This document shows positions 8,650 to 17,322 of a stretch of DNA of 38,744 nucleotides, piece after piece. The position numbers and the translations under genes are program-made. Source of the DNA: a virus. Where the stretch lies: positions 1 to 38,744 of IMG/VR virus record IMGVR_UViG_3300018422_000006; one strand, written 5' to 3'. The notes beneath the pieces are model-generated. The model was given only the letters and a program-made list of their open reading frames with translations. It searched no databases and had not been told where the DNA came from. Position 1 is the first letter of the stretch. Every line of letters begins with the position of its first letter.

Positions 8650-9258
8650 TTACTTGAACTCGCAGTAGCCCGTGACGGTAATCACGTTGTTAGTCGTCGA
8701 TCCAGTAGCGGAAATCTGGATCAAGCCTGGCTTTTCGGACTGCGTGTGCCAGATCGGTTCGCCATCCCAGTTCACCAGGGTGGCTCCGACCAGGTAAGAG
8801 CCAGCGCTTGCCATCTTGTAGACCTGATCACCCGGAGCGAGGGCAAAGGACGTGGTCGCCGCAGTGAGGGCGTTGGTGATTAGGATCCCGGAGCCGTTCG
8901 TGCTCGAGAGCAGGACCCGCTGATAGGTGTTGTTAGCCACCGAACGAATCAGGAGGACGTCGAACTCGGACCATGTGGTTCCTTCGAGCTTGCACAGGAT
9001 ATTGCTGTAGCCCACGGCCAAAGCATTCGTCACGACTGCCGCTGGGCCGGTCGGGTTATAGAACGTGATCGTGCCTGCAGAGCTGTCGCTCTTAGCCAGG
9101 ATCTTTCGCACGGATCCAACCCCGAGAGCGGGCACGGCGGCGTAGGCCACGTTCGTGCTGATGGCGGTAGTACCGGAGCTGAAGGGAACCTGGGCGGCGC
9201 GGGCAGGGAGCGCGAAAGCGCACAAGATGCACGTAAGCAAGAGGGCGAATGTCTTCAT
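8650..9258 (-). CDS. Secreted-type structural protein, putative capsid decoration
   Basis: A 202-residue protein with a clear N-terminal Sec signal peptide: Lys near the start, a hydrophobic core (FALLLTCILCAFAL) and an Ala-X-Ala-type cleavage region (ARAA about residues 19-22). The mature part is Ser/Thr/Asn-rich and beta-predicted. It begins immediately after the stop of the small gene that follows the major capsid gene, which is where decoration proteins are normally encoded. A signal peptide on a protein in this position is unexpected because capsids assemble in the cytoplasm. It may be a decoration protein or a secreted accessory; sequence does not decide. Confidence 0.75.
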   Translation of the reverse strand: MKTFALLLTCILCAFALPARAAQVPFSSGTTAISTNVAYAAVPALGVGSVRKILAKSDSSAGTITFYNPTGPAAVVTNALAVGYSNILCKLEGTTWSEFDVLLIRSVANNTYQRVLLSSTNGSGILITNALTAATTSFALAPGDQVYKMASAGSYLVGATLVNWDGEPIWHTQSEKPGLIQISATGSTTNNVITVTGYCEFK

Positions 9259-9582
9259 TTATTTCTGGGCTTTGATGGCTTTCGGAGCTTTGGATTTGGT
9301 CACTTCGACGGGAGCGGACACTTCTTCAGCGGCAGCTGGCGCGCTAACTGGGGCGACGGGCTGAGAGCGTTTCACGCTTAGGTCCACCGACTCGGTGACC
9401 CAGGCTTGGACGACCTTGGAGAGGCGATCGGGCCGGCGACTCTTGAATCGAGCCACGCTGGCCGGCTTCGCCACGCCGTGATTTTCCATCGCCGCAGTGG
9501 CGGCAACGGGATCGGTCCCGACGTAGACGCAGTGATACTTGCCGTCCTCGTCCAGGACCGCCGTGAAAGAGACACGCTTCAT
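9259..9582 (-). CDS. Small basic protein between capsid and decoration genes
   Basis: A 107-residue protein of unknown family. The first 60 residues form a compact alpha/beta-type segment (MKRVSFTAVLDEDGKYHCVYVG... repeated Ala and Val). The C-terminal 40 residues are a low-complexity Pro/Ala/Lys/Val tail ending in KAPKAIKAQK. The stop abuts the next gene's ATG, so the genes are coupled. Position suggests a minor head component or a capsid-stabilising protein. The Lys-rich tail could contact DNA or capsid, but this is inference. Confidence 0.68.
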   Translation of the reverse strand: MKRVSFTAVLDEDGKYHCVYVGTDPVAATAAMENHGVAKPASVARFKSRRPDRLSKVVQAWVTESVDLSVKRSQPVAPVSAPAAAEEVSAPVEVTKSKAPKAIKAQK

Positions 9583-9613
9583 TTAAGATGGGGTTTTACA
9601 CCCCGAAAGGGGA

Positions 9614-10519
9614 TTAGACCGAGACGATTCGGTGCAGGTTGTTGGGCACGCCGGCCTTCACGCCGAACAGGGTCGCCAAAGCGATGTACCATTTGCGTTC
9701 TTTGGGAACGTAGAACATCTGGAATTGGAGCGGGAAACCAGTTTCAGGCTCGATCAGGTTCTCGACGTCGACAACATCGTTGCCCTGGTCAGGCATTGTA
9801 GGGAAGCGGGCAGCAATTAATAGCGCCTCGCGGGATCCAAAAAAGCCGTGGAGATTTTCGTCGGCAGTGGTTCCGGTTGTTGGAAAACCGTTGAATTCTG
9901 CGAGGTCGAATCCGCTCAACCGGCGTACTTGATGTTCGCGCAGGGCTTCGCTCGAGCCGGACGTGTTCACGCCCTGGATGATGTCATCGGTGGCGAGGTT
10001 GCCGTAGTAGCTGGGCTTTAGGATACCGAAGCGTTCGGAGTCGGGAACGTTCAGGTTATTAAGAGCGGTCGCGATCGCTGCGACTGTGTCGGCGGTGAAC
10101 GCCGCGGCGGCCACCGTTGTCTTGTTCGCGAACGTGCCGTTCATGATCAGTTTGACCACTTCCTTGATCACTCCTTTTCCGACCGCGTTCACGATCGAGG
10201 GAAGGAAGGTGCGACGGAGCAAATCCATCCCGCCCTTCGAGAGTTCCGCTTGGGTGAATGAGTGGGCTTTGCCCAACTCCTTATCGAGGGTGATCGTGTA
10301 AGGGGTGGACGTCGCATCGCTCGCGGTAAACCCGCCACTCACATCATCGGCTTCCAGGTCGGTCGCGACGCGAGTCGTCACGCTCTCACCGGAGCTTTTC
10401 AGATCCATGCTGAAGTCGCGAGTGAACTGTTTGAGAGCGCGTAGTTTCGGGCTGAGGACGCGAAGGCCTTCCTGCGCGATTTGGGCGATGTTAATTCCGC
10501 CGAGGCTATTTCCAGGCAT
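9614..10519 (-). CDS. Major capsid protein
   Basis: A 301-residue protein following the protease and scaffold-like genes, the canonical place for the major head subunit. It starts with an amphipathic region (NIAQIAQEGLRVLSPKLRALKQFTRDFS), then shows segments typical of HK97-fold coat proteins: a beta-rich stretch about 40-75 (SGESVTTRVATDLEADDV), a long central helix region about 85-145, and a C-terminal beta strand and Arg/Tyr-rich end (KERKWYIALATLFGVKAGV). The length is at the small end for the fold. No transmembrane segment or signal peptide is present. The fold is inferred; the role follows from gene order. Confidence 0.85.
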   Translation of the reverse strand: MPGNSLGGINIAQIAQEGLRVLSPKLRALKQFTRDFSMDLKSSGESVTTRVATDLEADDVSGGFTASDATSTPYTITLDKELGKAHSFTQAELSKGGMDLLRRTFLPSIVNAVGKGVIKEVVKLIMNGTFANKTTVAAAAFTADTVAAIATALNNLNVPDSERFGILKPSYYGNLATDDIIQGVNTSGSSEALREHQVRRLSGFDLAEFNGFPTTGTTADENLHGFFGSREALLIAARFPTMPDQGNDVVDVENLIEPETGFPLQFQMFYVPKERKWYIALATLFGVKAGVPNNLHRIVSV

Positions 10520-10560
10520 ATCTGTAGATCAGTAGAGGGGTCAGGTTCGGGTGCTAACGT

Positions 10561-11088
10561 TTACTTGGGGTGCAGTTCCTTGTGGGCGTTGTAGAACGCG
10601 ACCTTGGCTTCGGGGCCCAGCGTCGCGTATTCAGCCCAAAGAGTTTCGACACTTTTGCCGTTGCCGGCTCCGCCGACGTGGGCCGCGGGACCTGCGTTGG
10701 GCTTCAAGCCCTGGCTGGCGGCGAGTTCCTCGAATTGCGTCTTCGCGCGAGCGGCGACCGATTTCTCTTTTTCTTCCAGAGCGGCCGTATGTTTGGTCGC
10801 GGCATCGGTAAGCTTGGCAATCTCGGTATCCTTGGCCTCGATATTCTTCTGCAACGTGCCAATGGTTTGTTTGGCCGTGCCCAGATCGGTTTCGCCTTGC
10901 TCGACCCGTGCGGTCAGTTCGCCCACTGTGGCTGCGAGAGCTGCCAACTCCGGAGCGGTTTCAGCGCCGGCAGTGGGAGTGGTCGCAGTGGAGCCAGCGG
11001 CGCCAGTTTTGGTGCCGTTGGCGACGAGGGCGGAAATGGATTTGGACAGCTCGGTGAGCTGGTTCTTGATTTCGGTGAAGATGTTCAT
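10561..11088 (-). CDS. Probable capsid scaffolding protein
   Basis: A 175-residue acidic, Ala/Glu/Thr-rich protein. The central part (about 45-120) is a long predicted coiled coil with heptads of Leu/Ile/Val (GELTARVEQGETDLGTAKQT and following), and the C-terminus is short and charged (HKELHPK). It lies between the S49 protease and the capsid gene, where separate scaffold proteins are usually encoded. In lambda the scaffold is nested inside the protease gene; here it is a separate gene. The role is inferred from order and composition. Confidence 0.75.
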   Translation of the reverse strand: MNIFTEIKNQLTELSKSISALVANGTKTGAAGSTATTPTAGAETAPELAALAATVGELTARVEQGETDLGTAKQTIGTLQKNIEAKDTEIAKLTDAATKHTAALEEKEKSVAARAKTQFEELAASQGLKPNAGPAAHVGGAGNGKSVETLWAEYATLGPEAKVAFYNAHKELHPK

Positions 11089-11154
11089 CGGTGATGTTCT
11101 GGCGGATTAACGGGCCGCGAGACATGCACCGATAAGTCAAGGGGAGGGGAAGGA

Positions 11155-11985
11155 TCAGATCAGCGAGAGAGCTTCCTCAAAGCTATCCACTGTAGAATCG
11201 ATCAGACCAAATTCGGCAGCAATGGCGCCGGTGAAGATCTGGCCTTCCATGTGTGCCGGTTCCAGTCCGGGACGGTGACTGGTCATGTGCTTCTTGAACT
11301 CCGCTGCGCGTTCATTCACGAAGCCCTGAACCCATTCGGACTGCTCTGGCGTGAGGCTCTTTCCCGGATGGCCGAGGGCTTTGTATTTGCCCGAGGTGAA
11401 AACGTTGAACTGGATCCCGAACTTTTCGAGAAACTTCGAGGCGTCGACCATGGCCAACATCGTTCCGATGGATCCGACGATCGCGCTCGGGGTCGCGAGG
11501 CTCATTGTGCAGCCGGCGGTGATATATTCTGCGGCACTGCATTTTTGGTCCTCGGTGTAGCTGGCGATCGGATAGCCGCTGGCAGCCAGGTCAGCGATTC
11601 GACTGGCCAATTCGTGCGTGCCCACCACGGTCCCACCCGGAGAATTCACGTAGAGCATGATCGCCCGGGCGGAGCTCCGGGCACGGGAGATGTCCTCCCA
11701 AATATCCTCGTGTGAGGTTAGCCCGTAATAGGCTTTGTCGGATCCCTTCGCACCTTTGAGGATTCCACCGACGATGGGCACGACAGCCACGCGCGATGGC
11801 GTCATCGATGCCTGCATGATCGCGTTGCCGCGCGCATCCACCGTGGGACGGAGAGCAACAGGTCCGGAAGATTGCGGTTCGCGCGTCTCAGGCCTGACAG
11901 TCGCGTCCACAATCAATCGTTCAATGTATGAGCCCGGCCGAACGTACCAATCCTGGGCGCAAATTCTATCGAGAGCTGTCATCAT
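11155..11985 (-). CDS. Head maturation protease, S49 (SppA/gpC-like) family
   Basis: A 276-residue serine peptidase of the ClpP/SppA type. Visible motifs are NSPGGTV (about 114-120), which forms the oxyanion loop, KCSAAEYI with the likely nucleophile Ser150, and SGKYKALG (about 198-205), with the likely general-base Lys. These are the features of S49 head-maturation proteases such as lambda gpC, which clip scaffold and portal or capsid proteins during head assembly. The start overlaps the end of the portal gene by 20 bases, which supports coupled expression. No transmembrane anchor is present, so it is the cytoplasmic phage type. Confidence 0.9.
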   Translation of the reverse strand: MMTALDRICAQDWYVRPGSYIERLIVDATVRPETREPQSSGPVALRPTVDARGNAIMQASMTPSRVAVVPIVGGILKGAKGSDKAYYGLTSHEDIWEDISRARSSARAIMLYVNSPGGTVVGTHELASRIADLAASGYPIASYTEDQKCSAAEYITAGCTMSLATPSAIVGSIGTMLAMVDASKFLEKFGIQFNVFTSGKYKALGHPGKSLTPEQSEWVQGFVNERAAEFKKHMTSHRPGLEPAHMEGQIFTGAIAAEFGLIDSTVDSFEEALSLI

Positions 11986-13567
11986 CTGGTTCCTTCTCGG
12001 GATCTTGTTCTTCCTCTGGCTTCCCCTTGTCGGGCGCCGGCGCCGGCGGACTGCCGCCGGATCCAGATTGCCATAACATCGAGAGGACTAATTCGAATGG
12101 TTTGCCGGTCTGCGTGGAGATCTCCTGGGCCTCGGTGATCATCGCTCGCACCTCAAGTCCTCGTTGCTTGAGAATACGCTCTTCGTTTTCGCCATTCTTG
12201 CCGGCCAGAATTGCCCGAGTCGTGGTTCCCATGCGCAGAGCGTCGAGATCGGCCTTGGCGTCGTTGCCCGAATCGACGCTTATCTCAGCGGGCATCTGGA
12301 AATTGACGTACTTCCACCACTGATCGGCAGTGCCGCGGACCGATTTACGCGTGATAGCTTTGGCGACCGCAAACTTTGCCGCTCGCGTGGCGCGCTTCCA
12401 AAGAGTGTTCTGGCGGCCCGCTATGTTCTTGCGCGCTCCATCCTGGATCAACCTGGTATTGGCTCCCCGAAGGCTGGCTGGATCCAAAAGCCCACGGTGC
12501 CATCCCAGCGCGTAGAGACCAATGGATTCCAGCCTTTGCACGAAGGCCTCGACGTTGGGGTGGGGACGTTGGGATGTGAGGATGTCTATCTTGCCTCCTG
12601 TATTGGACCTGAAGTACTGAACTTCGTTGCCTTCGAGATACTCGATCTCCACGTCCGGATTGGAGGTGTTCCGGTCGCGGGGATTCTCTTCATCACCGCC
12701 GACAATGCTGGTGCCGGTGGGAGGTTCGCCGTCTTCGTTGTCGACCTTCAGGCCGAGCATGGAATCCTGTTTGACCTGGCGCGTGAGGAAGTGATTGATG
12801 TCCTCAACATTGATCATCTCGATCAGACTGACCGCGGCGCGCGGGATGCCGCGGCCCTGGTCCGACCAAACAGGCTCAAAGATCATTTGCGCGTTGTTGG
12901 CTGGAACGTCCATATCCTCGGCCTCCGTATCGCCCAGGATGCGAAAGGCTAAGTTCGCGCCGTCGCGATCGACAATCACTCCGTTATACATGCGGGCGCC
13001 TTTGTAGGGGCCCTTCTCAACGAGGCAAAACCCACCCTGGTTCTGACCGCCGGACGCGCTCTGTCGGTTCCCAATGCGGTGTGCCGCCACCAATTGCAGT
13101 CTGGGAAGGCCTTCCTCGCTTTCCCGCATCACCATGACATTGTCGCCATCGTGATCGATCGCGCACCCATCCAGGAACAGGGTGGTCTGAAAATCGTAGG
13201 GCTCGCCGCGAATGTTCGCGATCGGATACCAAAACTCGTTGATCCATTCCTCGATCTCGCCCTTGAAGAGTTTGTCAGGGCCGTCGTAGCAAAATCGCCA
13301 GCCCTGGCCCACGGCATAGCCATTCTTCTGCATGATTGCCCCATGCAGGATGCCGACGCGTGAGACTACCTGGCGCGACAGATCAACCAACCTTTGCCAA
13401 TCGTAAGTCGAGACTGCTTTACGGTTGTCGGTGAAGACGTTTGCCGTTCGCGGCCGGTAACCGCGGCCAGTCTGAGTGCGGTAAAGATGATCGATGCTCT
13501 TGAAGCGAGCAGGCACAAGCAGGTCGTAACCAGCCGGCGTCTTTAAAACGGTGGGGGCAGGGGGCAT
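11966..13567 (-). CDS. Portal protein, lambda gpB-like
   Basis: A 533-residue protein upstream of the S49 protease, forming the dodecameric portal through which DNA enters and leaves the head. The body follows the lambda gpB pattern: an early helical part with a conserved DxxxLVxxSRQVVSRVGI region, a central Gly/Asn-rich part (about 130-230), a helix with ISLIEMINVEDINHFLTRQVKQDSMLGL-like sequence, and a long C-terminal helix. The C-terminus is disordered and acidic (Pro-rich, ending PDDDSSR). Its stop overlaps the protease start, and it starts 4 bases after the gpW-like joiner stops. Confidence 0.9.
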   Translation of the reverse strand: MPPAPTVLKTPAGYDLLVPARFKSIDHLYRTQTGRGYRPRTANVFTDNRKAVSTYDWQRLVDLSRQVVSRVGILHGAIMQKNGYAVGQGWRFCYDGPDKLFKGEIEEWINEFWYPIANIRGEPYDFQTTLFLDGCAIDHDGDNVMVMRESEEGLPRLQLVAAHRIGNRQSASGGQNQGGFCLVEKGPYKGARMYNGVIVDRDGANLAFRILGDTEAEDMDVPANNAQMIFEPVWSDQGRGIPRAAVSLIEMINVEDINHFLTRQVKQDSMLGLKVDNEDGEPPTGTSIVGGDEENPRDRNTSNPDVEIEYLEGNEVQYFRSNTGGKIDILTSQRPHPNVEAFVQRLESIGLYALGWHRGLLDPASLRGANTRLIQDGARKNIAGRQNTLWKRATRAAKFAVAKAITRKSVRGTADQWWKYVNFQMPAEISVDSGNDAKADLDALRMGTTTRAILAGKNGENEERILKQRGLEVRAMITEAQEISTQTGKPFELVLSMLWQSGSGGSPPAPAPDKGKPEEEQDPEKEPDDDSSR

Positions 13568-13570
13568 CTG

Positions 13571-13825
13571 CTAGAGAATCTCTTGAATGGTCCGCTGGAC
13601 GCGCCGGGTCTGCCGTGCTGGAAACTCGATAGGCCATCGCCGATTGAGCTCCCGGTAGAGGAGTTCGATCCTCCGCTCCGGACGCAGATGCGTGTGACCT
13701 TGCTTTGTGGCGCTGGCGTCTCCCTCGGACCAGCCTGAAGAGCTGCTTCCGGATGCCAGATCTGCGCGGGCGGCCGCCAGATGGTCCTCAAGCTCTTGTC
13801 GTGAGACGCCGAAATATGGATTCAC
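13571..13825 (-). CDS. gpW-like head-tail joining protein
   Basis: An 84-residue protein between the terminase and portal genes, as lambda gpW is. The start region (SRQELEDHLAAARADLASGSSSSGWSEGDASATKQ) fits the gpW-type pattern of an N-terminal helix with LxxARxxLxSG, a turn, and a second helix. The C-terminal extension is Arg-rich (RIELLYRELNRRWPIEF and following) and longer than in lambda gpW (68 residues). Its ATG overlaps the TGA of the hydrolase gene. gpW-type proteins bind below the portal and stabilise packaged DNA. Confidence 0.78.
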   Translation of the reverse strand: MNPYFGVSRQELEDHLAAARADLASGSSSSGWSEGDASATKQGHTHLRPERRIELLYRELNRRWPIEFPARQTRRVQRTIQEIL

Positions 13826-14487
13826 TCTGGCCGGTAGACAGTCAAGCGATTGTCAGTCAACCGGTGCAGGCTAGCCATGAACCCCTCGAAGCGCTTGTCA
13901 GTCCAGAACTCGCTATGTCCCCAGCTCAAGTAGGGAATTACCGCGACCCTGGCCTCAACCTCGGCGGTAACGTTCTGTGGACCTTGGCGTCCCAGGTCAC
14001 CATAACCAAATCCGGTCCAGCCGATGAAACGTCGGGAAAGCTGAGCCATCTGCATCGCCTTATCGGCGGTGGCCCAGTGAACGAAAACGCGCTCGAGCCG
14101 GTAATCCTTGAGGTGCCGGTTAAGGCCGTTTGTTTCAAAGCTGGCATCGCAGGCCGGCGCAACCAGGTGCAAGGTGCGCAATCTGGTTTCGGTTCCGGGT
14201 AGGAGATCGAGCATGCGCAGCGCAATATCGGCACCGTTGCTATGTGCCACCAGGTGAATGCGCCATGGTTCCCGGTCATTCATGTAACAGAGCAGCTTGC
14301 GAGTGAACCGTTCCGCCCGCTCCTGTTGCAGCAGTCGGCGAGTGAGGGCGCCGGCGGCGTACTCAAATTTTTCTCCCCGTCCATCCTCGGTGTTGCGATG
14401 CACCCAAGTGACGGCCTGGTCCGTCCAGCCGTCTGCGGCCGAGGGCCAGCTGAGGATCCCATTGATGAAGAACCAGACTGATTTCAT
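13822..14487 (-). CDS. Alpha/beta hydrolase (esterase/lipase-like)
   Basis: A 221-residue alpha/beta-hydrolase. The nucleophile elbow is HLVAHSNGADIA with Ser83; the likely acid is Asp142 (VHWATADKAM) and the likely His is His191 (LSWGHSEFW), giving a Ser-Asp-His triad in the canonical order. The start MKSVWFFINGILSW is hydrophobic but short, with an FINGI oxyanion-type motif. It lies between a lipoprotein gene and the gpW-like joiner inside the packaging/head operon, and both neighbours overlap by ATGA. Phage hydrolases of this fold include mycobacteriophage LysB, but substrate here is unknown. It may serve lysis, membrane modification or a moron role. Confidence 0.82.
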   Translation of the reverse strand: MKSVWFFINGILSWPSAADGWTDQAVTWVHRNTEDGRGEKFEYAAGALTRRLLQQERAERFTRKLLCYMNDREPWRIHLVAHSNGADIALRMLDLLPGTETRLRTLHLVAPACDASFETNGLNRHLKDYRLERVFVHWATADKAMQMAQLSRRFIGWTGFGYGDLGRQGPQNVTAEVEARVAVIPYLSWGHSEFWTDKRFEGFMASLHRLTDNRLTVYRPE

Positions 14488-14795
14488 TTCGGTACGGCTT
14501 GTATGAGTCCAGAGGCGGCGGCGGCGCCAGCTTTGATGAGCTCCACGTCATGCCTCGTCTTTGCGTCGATTACGTCAGGATTCATTCTGAAATTGCCGTT
14601 GCTGATTACCAACTCGGTGACTACGGGATTGCCCAGCGCGTCCTTGAACTCTTTGCGGTAGCGGAACACATCCCATGAAGCATCCTTTGGCAGGCGCATC
14701 TTGAGATCGCCGGTGGATGGTTTGGCCCGGATGTAACTGTCGACGGACATACAACCGCCCAACAGGAGGGGTAAAAGGAGAGCTACAATTCTCAT
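14484..14795 (-). CDS. Small outer-membrane-type lipoprotein
   Basis: A 103-residue protein with a type II signal sequence: a Leu-rich core and a lipobox LLGGC at about residues 11-15, followed by MSVD. The mature part is charged and ends in an Ala-rich helix. Its TGA overlaps the ATG of the hydrolase. In phages small lipoproteins are often outer spanin subunits, but the usual partner inner-membrane spanin is not seen next to it. Its pairing with the hydrolase, not with a spanin, is unusual. Lipidation is inferred from the motif. Confidence 0.78.
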   Translation of the reverse strand: MRIVALLLPLLLGGCMSVDSYIRAKPSTGDLKMRLPKDASWDVFRYRKEFKDALGNPVVTELVISNGNFRMNPDVIDAKTRHDVELIKAGAAAASGLIQAVPK

Positions 14796-14813
14796 GCAGC
14801 CATCCGTGTGGAT

Positions 14814-16679
14814 TCAACCTTCGCCCATTTCCTGGACGATCGATGTCTCCCCCAGAATCCCCAGGATGGCGGCGGCCACGATTTGCTCGCACTCGTCATC
14901 CCAATAGTGGTTGCGCCGGGTGGCGGAAATCTTCACCCACTTCCACCGCTCCCGGTTGGTGGTCTTATCCAGGACAGGACGCTTCCTCTCACTGTTGAGC
15001 TGCGCGATATATTCCTCTTCCTCCGCGGTGTCGGTGGGCGGCACCGCTGGCGCGAGCCACTTGGCTCCAGCCTTTCCATCCCGGCGGCTCTGCAGCTCGT
15101 CTTTGACCTGTTCGTTACTCCAGAAGAAAAAGGGAGCCCGGTGGGATCCGCGTTCATTGCGCCCGATCGATGGATCCCCGTACTGGATTGGTGAATAGAT
15201 GCGCCTGGTCTTGACCTGATTTCTGGTCTGCGGATGGGTCTCCAGGTGGAGGAAGTCAAAATCATCGGTCCCCTTAAGCCCGATCCAGCAGAGCCAGATC
15301 CGTCGCCGGCCAATAATCCCCCAGTGTCCAAACCGAACGCATTGCTGGAAGACCTTGCGTTGTTCGTATCCGATATCCAGGAACGTGTTCTGGTCCTGCA
15401 CGCCATGCTCTTCCTGGCGCTCCCGGATCTGTTCGAAGGTCCTACACTGTCCGCGCCAAACTCGTCGGCTCTCCCCGGTAGCGATGCACCAATCCCGGAT
15501 AACGCAGAAGAACAGCGCAAGATCGGCCTGGCAATCGACAGTCAGGAATCTCTTCCAGCCTTTGGCGGCGCCGCACGCCGGCGAGTCGTAGAGCTCGATG
15601 ATCGGCCGCCGAAGGTCCGCCCTGGTCAGAGAGAACATCTGAGCCATTTGCTTCTGCCAGAACTTCTGACTCGCTGCCGGCGATCCCTGGCGGTTGGCAT
15701 TGCGACCCTTCAGGTAGATATCGAGTAACTCGACCCAGGGGAAGTCGATGATGGCCGACCAGTGGAAGCTCTTCTTGTTTCGGTTAGGGTCCCCGACGAC
15801 GAGGTACTTGCCGGTCCGATTCCATTCGGCTTTTGTCTTGATCCCGTCGATGTGCGGATGTGCGCACTTCTCGCATTCAAATCGAACTGTGGAAAGGCAT
15901 CGGTTGATGTCCCAAAAATCTCCCTCGCGGCGATACTCGTTCCAGACGATGCCCCACCTGGTTCCATCCGGACGGTAAGCATTCCAGAGGGGTAACATGA
16001 AATGATTGCACCGGGCGCACTCGATGAACCACTCATTGAGTTCACCTGTCCGATATTGTTGGTCCCACTCATCATCCTCCCAGCCTCCCTGGCTGATGCA
16101 GATCAACTTTGAAATCTGTTGCTTGAGGAACTCTCCCAGGCGCGCGGCAGCCTCGGCGATCGTGCCAGGCTTGTATCGCCAACACTCATCCAGGATGACA
16201 TAGCGAAATCCCTTGGACTGGAGATTGTCCATCGCCTGGCCGCGGAGGTAGACGGCCATGTCCGCGAAAATGATCTCACTGGTCCGGTCCTGGTCCGGGT
16301 GAGGCAGCATCGCCTTGATCTCCTCGACACTGCGCAACACCTTAAGCGCTCTTCGCTCAGCGTGTTCTTTGGCCAGGAGCGCACGATGGAAGATCCAGAG
16401 GACGTCGCCGGGTTCATGTGTCTTGATCCAGGGGATAGAGATGTCCGCCAGCATCGATTTGCCCGACCTTGGTGGGGCCAGGACGTTCACCTCGCGCACG
16501 TGCGGATCCGCTATTCCATTAAAAGGCGCGATGAAGTGTCGTGACTTGGAGACATCGAACGGGCCGGTGGGGACGTAAGGAGCCTGCAGGACAATCTGCT
16601 GTGCGTACTCGTAGATCGATCGTCGGTCGAAGGGGCTGAAATTTCGGCGCCAAGCCGAACGGATCACATCGTCTTCCAT
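14814..16679 (-). CDS. Terminase large subunit, GpA family
   Basis: A 621-residue packaging motor/nuclease. The ATPase has Walker A APPRSGKS (about 68-75) and Walker B VILDE (about 161-165). Two CxxC pairs (Cys221/Cys224 and Cys269/Cys272) form a zinc-binding insert, as seen in lambda gpA-type terminases. The nuclease part has acidic candidates at TVDCQAD (Asp382), FLDIGYEQ (Asp435) and HYWDDECEQ near the C-terminus. It is linked by a 16-base overlap to the small subunit. GpA-type enzymes of this kind generally cut at cos sites. Confidence 0.93.
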   Translation of the reverse strand: MEDDVIRSAWRRNFSPFDRRSIYEYAQQIVLQAPYVPTGPFDVSKSRHFIAPFNGIADPHVREVNVLAPPRSGKSMLADISIPWIKTHEPGDVLWIFHRALLAKEHAERRALKVLRSVEEIKAMLPHPDQDRTSEIIFADMAVYLRGQAMDNLQSKGFRYVILDECWRYKPGTIAEAAARLGEFLKQQISKLICISQGGWEDDEWDQQYRTGELNEWFIECARCNHFMLPLWNAYRPDGTRWGIVWNEYRREGDFWDINRCLSTVRFECEKCAHPHIDGIKTKAEWNRTGKYLVVGDPNRNKKSFHWSAIIDFPWVELLDIYLKGRNANRQGSPAASQKFWQKQMAQMFSLTRADLRRPIIELYDSPACGAAKGWKRFLTVDCQADLALFFCVIRDWCIATGESRRVWRGQCRTFEQIRERQEEHGVQDQNTFLDIGYEQRKVFQQCVRFGHWGIIGRRRIWLCWIGLKGTDDFDFLHLETHPQTRNQVKTRRIYSPIQYGDPSIGRNERGSHRAPFFFWSNEQVKDELQSRRDGKAGAKWLAPAVPPTDTAEEEEYIAQLNSERKRPVLDKTTNRERWKWVKISATRRNHYWDDECEQIVAAAILGILGETSIVQEMGEG

Positions 16680-17191
16680 TCGGTCTCCAGGGATTGGATC
16701 TGCGCCAGGATCTCATCGGCCAACCGGCCGCCGTAGAGGCGCGCCTGGGGAACATCCATGCCGGCCACCGCAGCGGGATACTCAACACGCAACCGATCGA
16801 GCAGCTTTTTGATCTGTGGCCCGATGCGGTCGATCGACCCAACGACCAACGATTTCTGAACGAGCAGCCTGGCCCGCTGATCGTTGGCCATCTTCTTCCG
16901 GCGCACGTCCTCAGCCAGGTCATCCAACTCGAGCTGCCGTTTTGTGTCCGGACTCCCCGACGCGGCGGCGGCCTCCTGTGGATGCTCCTTTAGCCAGGCG
17001 CTGAGCTCGTCGAGATGAACGCGACCACCAGCCCGGAAGGCGGAACAGCCCGCGCCTTTAGCCGATCGCAACGTCTCTTCGGGCAGGCCCAGCGCGCCCG
17101 CAGCTGATTTAAGACTGTCGCACAGGCGGCCGGTCGCTCGAGCGCGGCGAGGCTTGGCCGTGTGTGTGACGGTTTTTTTGGGGGCAACCAC
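16664..17191 (-). CDS. Terminase small subunit, Nu1-like
   Basis: A 175-residue DNA-recognition subunit at the head of the late operon. The N-terminus is basic (PKKTVTHTAKPRRARATGR). Residues about 25-65 form a winged-helix-like DNA-binding segment (SAAGALGLPEETLRSAKGAGCSAF...GGRVHLDELSAWLKEHP), as in Nu1. The second half is a helical assembly domain (about 85-175). The gene begins 132 bases downstream of a likely late promoter. It overlaps the large-subunit start by 16 bases. Confidence 0.85.
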   Translation of the reverse strand: MVAPKKTVTHTAKPRRARATGRLCDSLKSAAGALGLPEETLRSAKGAGCSAFRAGGRVHLDELSAWLKEHPQEAAAASGSPDTKRQLELDDLAEDVRRKKMANDQRARLLVQKSLVVGSIDRIGPQIKKLLDRLRVEYPAAVAGMDVPQARLYGGRLADEILAQIQSLETEWKTM

Positions 17192-17262
17192 ATGGAAAGA
17201 GGGTGCGTCAAGGGATACCTGCCACGTTGCATGCCATGAATAGATTCCTTAAGGGGGGGGGT

Positions 17263-17290
17263 ACCTATATGCGCCCAGGCCCGTATAGGT
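17263..17290. promoter_or_regulatory. Leader dyad before the small terminase gene
   Basis: ACCTATA (17263-17269) and TATAGGT (17284-17290) form 7-bp arms with 14 bases between. The repeat lies in the presumed late leader. It could be an operator or RNA hairpin. The rest of the 17192-17550 gap holds no gene I can support; it also contains a CGCACA/TGTGCG hairpin near 17450-17475 and a run of eight or more G near 17253. Confidence 0.35.
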
Positions 17291-17322
17291 GGCGTGCCAT
17301 TCGGTCGACAACCTGACGGATA

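Noticed and set aside
10990-11154. TTGACT upstream of the scaffold gene as a promoter
   Set aside because: No -10 hexamer at an acceptable spacing; the only AT-rich candidate is 23 bases away.
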